From assembly GCA_030525085.1 (NCBI GenBank), contig JAUNFK010000013.1, positions 1 to 34,216 of the forward strand: a DNA stretch of 34,216 bases, given 5' to 3'. Both the position numbers and the translations under genes were made by a program. Of this stretch, positions 29,887 through 34,216 are shown piece by piece; the first letter of the stretch is position 1; each line of letters begins with the position of its first letter. The notes beneath the pieces were generated by a model, which saw nothing but the letters and a program-made list of their open reading frames with translations, was not told where the DNA came from and did not search any database. Source of the DNA: a bacterium (GTDB lineage: Bacteria; Bacillota_I; Bacilli_A; RF39; UBA660).

Positions 29887-31368
29887 ATGGAAGAATTTAA
29901 TAATTACATAAAAACTTTAACCGAAGAAGAACAAACTTTATTAAAAGATTTCTTTATATCATTTGATGAGCACTGTTTATTAAATAAACATACTAAGGAG
30001 AAACTTAAAGAGGATTTTGAAAAAGCAATTCTTTATTATCATAAACAAGGCACTGAGTTAAAAGATGCACTATCTTACTTAGATGTTAAAAACTTAGGTG
30101 GCTTTTATGCTAGACCTCCAGTATTGTGGTTTCCTTTGGATGATGCCGCTAAGATATATCCATTATCGATGGCTCATGATAGGATGGCAATGTTTAGATT
30201 ATCTGTGTATTTAAAAGAAGATGTTGTTCCAGAAATATTACAGATGGCTTTAAATTTTACTATTAAAAGATTTTCTACATTTGCTACTACTTTAAAGAAA
30301 GGTTTTTTCTGGCATTATTTGGATATAACTAAAAGAAGGTTTAAAATTGAAGTTGAGTGTGATGTGCCTTCTCAGCCAATTAAGGTATCTAGAAGTGGTT
30401 CTCAGTCATTTAGAGTAAAATATTATAAAAATAGAATTAGTGTTGAGTTTTTTCATGTCCTTACTGATGGAACAGGAGGGATGGCATTTTTGACATCTTT
30501 AACAGCAGAGTATTTAAAGCTTCTTGGAGTAAAGATACCTAAGAATGATTCAGTATTAGATATAAATGAAGAACCTTCAAAAGAAGAATATGAGAATGCT
30601 TTTAAAAGTGTTCCAGATGCTTCAAATGCTTCAGGATTCATTGATAAGATGGCGGTGCAGATGGATGGCAAGTTATCTAAAGTTAGACCTTGCAAGATAA
30701 TTCACTTTAAAATGGATTCTAGTGATTTAAAAAAGGCTTCTAAAAAATATAATGCTACAATTACATCATATTTACTTGCTCTTATGTTTGTTGCTGGTAA
30801 GAGTGCTACTGATAAATTAAGTGGTGATATAAGTATTCAAGTGCCAGTAAATATGCGTAAATATTATCCATCAAAGACTCTTCGTAACTTTTCAATGTAC
30901 TGTGGTATAAGATTAGAGTTAGATAAAATAACAAGCTTAGAAGATATAATTAGTGAGATAACTAAACAGTTAGATGAGAAAGCATCAAAGGAAGAAATGA
31001 GTAAAATGGTTACATCAGCTAAGAGGATGACTAGTATGCTTAAATTTGTGCCACTTTCTATTAAAGCTCCGATTGCTAGAATAGTGTATGGCTTTTTGGG
31101 AGATAAGATATTTTCTAATACGTTATCTAATTTAGGTGTTGTAAAACTACCAGAGGAGCTTTCTAATAAAATAGAAAGTATGGATTTTATTTTAGGTACA
31201 GCAATTACTAATAGGGCAGGATGCTCAGTAGTAACTATAAATAACATAACAACATTTTCAATTAGTAAGATGACTGTTGATCCTACCTTTGAAGAAAAGT
31301 TTTATGAGTTATTAGAAAATGATAATATAAATGTAACAGTGGAAGGAAGCGGTCTATATGAAAATTAA
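29887..31368 (+). CDS. Condensation-domain/alcohol-acetyltransferase-like enzyme
   Basis: A 493-aa soluble protein of the CoA-dependent acyltransferase fold. The HVLTDGTGG segment near residue 195 is the HxxxDG active-site motif, with the second half-domain ending around NMRKYYPSKTLRNFSMYCG, which corresponds to the conserved N-terminal-to-C-terminal bridging region. Such enzymes transfer acyl groups to alcohols or amines, and are close to NRPS condensation domains and PapA-type proteins. No thiolation domain is attached. GGTGATATT precedes ATG. Its stop overlaps the start of the next gene by 11 bases, so the two are translated together. Substrates are unknown. Confidence 0.8.
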   Translation: MEEFNNYIKTLTEEEQTLLKDFFISFDEHCLLNKHTKEKLKEDFEKAILYYHKQGTELKDALSYLDVKNLGGFYARPPVLWFPLDDAAKIYPLSMAHDRMAMFRLSVYLKEDVVPEILQMALNFTIKRFSTFATTLKKGFFWHYLDITKRRFKIEVECDVPSQPIKVSRSGSQSFRVKYYKNRISVEFFHVLTDGTGGMAFLTSLTAEYLKLLGVKIPKNDSVLDINEEPSKEEYENAFKSVPDASNASGFIDKMAVQMDGKLSKVRPCKIIHFKMDSSDLKKASKKYNATITSYLLALMFVAGKSATDKLSGDISIQVPVNMRKYYPSKTLRNFSMYCGIRLELDKITSLEDIISEITKQLDEKASKEEMSKMVTSAKRMTSMLKFVPLSIKAPIARIVYGFLGDKIFSNTLSNLGVVKLPEELSNKIESMDFILGTAITNRAGCSVVTINNITTFSISKMTVDPTFEEKFYELLENDNINVTVEGSGLYEN

Positions 31369-31933
31369 AATAACATATCCTAAGGTTTCTCCAGAAAAAG
31401 TTAAACAGCAAAGGTTAATGAATTTTATGAAGTGGCCACTACTTATTGCAGCAATCATCTGTCCAATTATCAATTTAGCAACAGGTGGCAAAGCATGGAG
31501 TTTAGTTGTATTAATGTCAATTTATATGGTTTGGGATTTAGTTATTTCAAGAGACTTAGTTGAATATAACCGAATCAGTCAGTTTGTTAAGCTTATTACT
31601 TTAACTGGGTTACTTCTTACAATTATAGATGTTTTCTTATCTCCTGGCTGGGCATTAGAAGTAGTATCTATTTTAATTTTTAGTGGACTTATTGTAACAG
31701 CTGTATTGTTTTTTACGGATTTAGAAAGACAAAAACAAAATATTTTTCCATTCTTATTTTTAATATTATTATCTATTTTTAGCTCTATTGTAGGTCTATC
31801 ATTTTATCACGAGGAAGATAGCTGGGGTCTAGCAGTAATGGGAGCTGTTGCTTTATTTTTACTTATTACACTAAGCATCACTTTAAAAGAAAATATTCTA
31901 AATGAGCTTAGAAAAGGTTTTCATACTAGTTGA
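31358..31933 (+). CDS. DUF6320-like membrane protein
   Basis: A 191-aa integral membrane protein with about five to six helices (from residue 26), a Lys-rich N-terminus and a charged C-terminus. This looks like the membrane part of DUF6320 proteins, which I recall as frequent neighbours of alcohol-acetyltransferase-like genes; the usual N-terminal zinc-ribbon is absent here. AGGAAG lies well before the ATG, inside the upstream gene. It would be the membrane partner of that enzyme, a role inferred from gene order. Confidence 0.65.
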   Translation: MKIKITYPKVSPEKVKQQRLMNFMKWPLLIAAIICPIINLATGGKAWSLVVLMSIYMVWDLVISRDLVEYNRISQFVKLITLTGLLLTIIDVFLSPGWALEVVSILIFSGLIVTAVLFFTDLERQKQNIFPFLFLILLSIFSSIVGLSFYHEEDSWGLAVMGAVALFLLITLSITLKENILNELRKGFHTS

Positions 31934-31952
31934 ATAAAGAAGGAGTAATTTT

Positions 31953-32858
31953 ATGAGAATATTAATTATTGGAGCTGGCGTGTTAGGTTCTAATCTAGCA
32001 CATTCGTTAAGAAAAGAAAATGATATAACTATTCTAGCTAAGGGTAAAACATACGAAAACTTAAAAGAAAATGGCCTTGTAATAAAACATAAGTTAGGAA
32101 AGGAAACTATAGATCACTTTAATATAATAAATAAGTTAGATGAAAATGATCTATATGATGTAATATTTGTTGTGTCAAGATATTCAGCACTTGATAGTAT
32201 AATACCAATTATTGAAAATAATAAAAGTAAGAATATTGTGTTTGTTGGAAATAATATAACTGCAGAGAAATATGCTAATATCAAAAATAAGAATGTTTTA
32301 TTTGGTTTCTTTATGGCAGCTGGTAAAAAATATGATGGTTACATAAAATCAATATGTTTAAATAAAATGCAAATTGGTAGAATAGATGGTAAAGATGATG
32401 ATAATGAGTTTATAAATTCTATATTTAAAGATTCTAAAATAAAAGTAATTATTCAAAATAAAATGAATGATTATCTTAAATCACATGCATGTGCTGTTCT
32501 TCCTTTAGTGTTTGCTAGTTATAAAGTGGGTGGCGATCTAAAACTACTAAAAAAGGATAAAGAATATTCATTATTAATTATGGATGCTATTATTGAAGGA
32601 TATAATGTTTTGAAAGATTTAGGTTATGAAATTCTTCCAGAAGGAGAGTATGAAACATGCATTAATAAGAAAGAATTATGTGCCTTTATCTATAGATTTA
32701 TGTTTTCTAATTTTATTGGGCAGATATGTATATCAGATCATGCAATGAGTGCTAAAGATGAGTTTCTTCTAATAGAGTCTGAATTTGAAAAATTAAAGAA
32801 AAAGTCTAAAGTAGAAACAAAAGTATATGATGAATTAAAAATAGAATTATTAAAATAA
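31953..32858 (+). CDS. Ketopantoate reductase-family (ApbA/PanE-like) protein
   Basis: A 301-aa NAD(P)-dependent 2-hydroxyacid-type oxidoreductase. Residues 1-12 hold the Rossmann GxGxxG-type motif (GAGVLGS). Residues 55-100 form the second part of the Rossmann domain, and the C-terminal half is helical, with a conserved KSHACAVLPL at about 177-186 where the family has its catalytic Lys. PanE itself converts ketopantoate to pantoate in CoA synthesis, but several family members act on other ketoacids, and no other pantothenate gene is nearby. AGAAGGAGTAATTTT precedes ATG. It follows the DUF6320-like gene by 19 bases. Confidence 0.8.
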   Translation: MRILIIGAGVLGSNLAHSLRKENDITILAKGKTYENLKENGLVIKHKLGKETIDHFNIINKLDENDLYDVIFVVSRYSALDSIIPIIENNKSKNIVFVGNNITAEKYANIKNKNVLFGFFMAAGKKYDGYIKSICLNKMQIGRIDGKDDDNEFINSIFKDSKIKVIIQNKMNDYLKSHACAVLPLVFASYKVGGDLKLLKKDKEYSLLIMDAIIEGYNVLKDLGYEILPEGEYETCINKKELCAFIYRFMFSNFIGQICISDHAMSAKDEFLLIESEFEKLKKKSKVETKVYDELKIELLK

Positions 32859-32906
32859 TAAAGATAATTAGCAGATCGTTTTAAGTAAAAAGTTCAAATT
32901 TTATTC

Positions 32907-32935
32907 TTGAAAAAATTTTAAAAAAATTATATAAT
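32907..32935 (+). promoter_or_regulatory. Promoter of the MATE leader
   Basis: TTGAAA (32907-32912), exactly 17 bases, TATAAT (32930-32935). The transcript would begin near 32941-32943 and run through the structured leader. Confidence 0.75.
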
Positions 32936-32938
32936 TTT

Positions 32939-33010
32939 ACTTGTTTAGACGAGTAGCTTTTAAGAAAGAGGCGTAAATCCAGTTTAGGATTTTGCCTCTT
33001 TTTTCTCGTC
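32939..33010 (+). promoter_or_regulatory. Structured attenuator leader before a MATE transporter (candidate riboswitch)
   Basis: Three mutually exclusive structures can be drawn. A terminator hairpin uses AAGAGGC (32966-32972) with GCCTCTT. An antiterminator uses GCTTTT (32956-32961) against the same AGAGGC region (32967-32972, two wobble pairs). A third helix joins GACGAG (32948-32953) to CTCGTC (33005-33010), which exists only in full-length transcripts because the right arm follows the T-run. This is the layout of a transcription-control riboswitch. Guanidine-IV (mepA motif) riboswitches are reported before MATE genes and this is a candidate, but I could not compare with the consensus from memory. 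Confidence 0.6.
32966..33004 (+). terminator. Conditional terminator in the MATE leader
   Basis: A two-tier hairpin: AAGAGGC/GCCTCTT outer stem (32966-32972, 32994-33000), AATCC/GGATT inner stem (32976-32980, 32987-32991), and a run of six Ts ending at 33004, about 25 bases before the start codon. Confidence 0.85.
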
Positions 33011-33027
33011 AAGAAAGGGATGAAAAA

Positions 33028-34216
33028 ATGAAAGAAAAAGAGCAAAATAAAATGGCAATTGCACCAATGAATAAACTTATTCTTAAAATGGGATTACCAA
33101 TGATTATATCTATGGTTTTACAAGCTTTATATAATGTCATAGATAGCATCTTTGTAGCTAATATGGGAAGTAAGGGTGCTATTGCAAATCAAGCGTTAAC
33201 TTATGCTTTCCCAATTCAAATCATGATCATAGCCATTGGAGTAGGAACTGGTGTAGGATTAAATGCTTTACTATCTAAGAGTTTAGGGGAAAATGATAAA
33301 GAGAAAGTAAATAGAATTGCTGGTAACGGAATATTTTTAAGTATTTGCATATACATTATCTTCTTGTTATTTGGCTTATTTGGATCAAGATGGTTCATTT
33401 CATTATTTACAACTGATTCTGAGATTATAAAAATGGGAACGTCTTATTTAAAAATATGTACGTGTTTATCATTAGGTTCAATTGGTTATACTGTTTATGA
33501 GAGATTTTTACAAGCAACAGGTAAAACAATGTTATCAACAATATCTCAAATATCTGGTGCAGTAGCAAATATTATTTTGGATTATATTTTTATTTATCCA
33601 CTTAATATGGGAGTAGCTGGAGCAGCATGGGCAACTATTATTGGTCAGTTTATATCATTGTTTATTGCAATGTACTTTCATTACAGAAAGAATAAAGAAA
33701 TAGATGGAAATCTAAAATATATAGTTCCAGATATGAATTTAATAAAAGGAATTTATGGTATAGGTGTATCAGCAGCCCTTATGCAAGCTTTACTTGCAGT
33801 TATGATGGCAGGCATGAATGCTATCTTAGGCTTAGCACAAGTAAACCAAACGGTTCTAATTGGTTCATTTGGTATCTATTATAAAATACAGCAAATTGCA
33901 TTATTCTCGGCATTTGGATTATCTAACACGATTATTTCAATTTTATCATTTAATTATGGTATGCAAGATAAAAAGAGAATTGATGACTGTATTAAATATG
34001 GAATAATTGATACTATCATCGTAACTTTAGTAATAAGTATTTTATTTGAAATATTTGCACGTCCTCTTACTAATTTATTTGGCCTTGCTGGTGGAACAAC
34101 GACAGAAATAATTAGTGTATGTGTAACTGCTTTAAGAATATCTAGTATTGGATTTGTATTTATGGGCATCTCTATAGCAATTCAAGGTGTATTACAATCA
34201 ATTAGATATGCTTTAA
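33028..34216 (+). CDS. MATE family efflux transporter, 3'-truncated
   Basis: The first 396 residues of a multidrug and toxic compound extrusion transporter, which exports cationic compounds using Na+ or H+ gradients. The gene runs off the right edge. It opens MKEKEQNKMAIAPMNKLI, then has the typical MGLPMIISMVLQALYNVID first helix, and SLGSIGYTVYERFLQATG at mid-protein. Eleven or so helices are visible. MepA-type transporters have the same N-terminal pattern. The start ATG 33028 is preceded by AGAAAGGGATG; an earlier ATG at 33020 runs into a stop after two further codons. A candidate riboswitch governs transcription. Confidence 0.92.
   Translation, partial: MKEKEQNKMAIAPMNKLILKMGLPMIISMVLQALYNVIDSIFVANMGSKGAIANQALTYAFPIQIMIIAIGVGTGVGLNALLSKSLGENDKEKVNRIAGNGIFLSICIYIIFLLFGLFGSRWFISLFTTDSEIIKMGTSYLKICTCLSLGSIGYTVYERFLQATGKTMLSTISQISGAVANIILDYIFIYPLNMGVAGAAWATIIGQFISLFIAMYFHYRKNKEIDGNLKYIVPDMNLIKGIYGIGVSAALMQALLAVMMAGMNAILGLAQVNQTVLIGSFGIYYKIQQIALFSAFGLSNTIISILSFNYGMQDKKRIDDCIKYGIIDTIIVTLVISILFEIFARPLTNLFGLAGGTTTEIISVCVTALRISSIGFVFMGISIAIQGVLQSIRYAL

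Noticed and set aside
33954-34169. Minus-strand frame at the right edge
   Set aside because: It is antisense to the MATE transporter, whose frame is open to the window end.
1-34216. Possible mycoplasma code with TGA as tryptophan, suggested by the very low GC content
   Set aside because: Several clear genes end in TGA (for example 3892, 7169, 17274 and 26640) and tryptophan in conserved positions is TGG.
1-34216. CRISPR array, insertion sequence, integrase or attachment sites
   Set aside because: No spaced direct-repeat series, transposase or integrase motifs were seen; the only notable direct repeat is the 17-base pair at 26981 and 27625.

Overview
The window is AT-rich, gene-dense bacterial chromosome with Gram-positive (Firmicutes/Bacillota) features. 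It carries spore genes (spoIVA, a spoVIF-like gene, and a SpoVD/PBP2-type transpeptidase with PASTA repeats). It also has the spoIVA-HU gene order known from endospore formers, lipoprotein lipoboxes, and AGGAGG or GGTGAT ribosome binding sites. TGA is used as a stop throughout and tryptophan is TGG, so this is code 11 and not the mycoplasma code. The best guess is an uncultured low-GC gut-type member of Bacilli or Clostridia with endospore potential; the exact lineage cannot be fixed from this sequence. No rRNA, tRNA, CRISPR array, transposase or phage gene was recognised, and no stretch above 300 bases lacks a gene.

Layout. Bases 1-3100 hold the 3' part of a PASTA transpeptidase, an anchored protein of unknown function, a TasA/camelysin-like exported protein and spoVIF. 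Bases 3137-5476 hold an unknown protein, a degenerate kinase-like protein and an APH-type phosphotransferase. Bases 5500-8565 hold a large surface protein behind a consensus promoter whose spacer contains nine consecutive Gs, then an anchored acidic-tailed protein. Bases 8638-12921 are a housekeeping/spore block: spoIVA, HU, recD2 and a 47-aa protein. Bases 12970-15170 hold an AI-2E-family permease, then a transglutaminase-like protein and rpsT on the minus strand. Bases 15300-19392 look like an operon led by a second copy of the surface-protein family, followed by a helical protein, a large proline-rich membrane-spanning protein and a DUF1292-like protein. Bases 19430-24146 hold trpS (minus), lipoproteins, a small ART-like candidate, a TtcA-like thiolase and a DacF-type carboxypeptidase. 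Bases 24165-29823 are an accessory-looking stretch of small membrane proteins, lipoproteins, two related HTH regulators, YbaK, DUF4186 and a methyltransferase, with one probably frameshifted gene. Bases 29887-32858 hold a condensation/acetyltransferase-like enzyme, a membrane partner and a ketopantoate-reductase-like enzyme. The window ends inside a MATE transporter preceded by an attenuator leader.

The main discovery candidate is the G9 tract between perfect -35 and -10 boxes upstream of the surface protein at 5553. It looks like a slipped-strand, phase-variable promoter. A paralogue at 15300 has an ordinary promoter with no G tract. The second candidate is the leader at 32939-33010, whose terminator and antiterminator are mutually exclusive and which sits directly before a MATE gene. 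Other recurrent features are terminators whose stem starts inside the last codons of the gene, and extended -10 boxes of the form TGTTAAAAT that in two places sit so close to the start codon that the mRNA would be leaderless.
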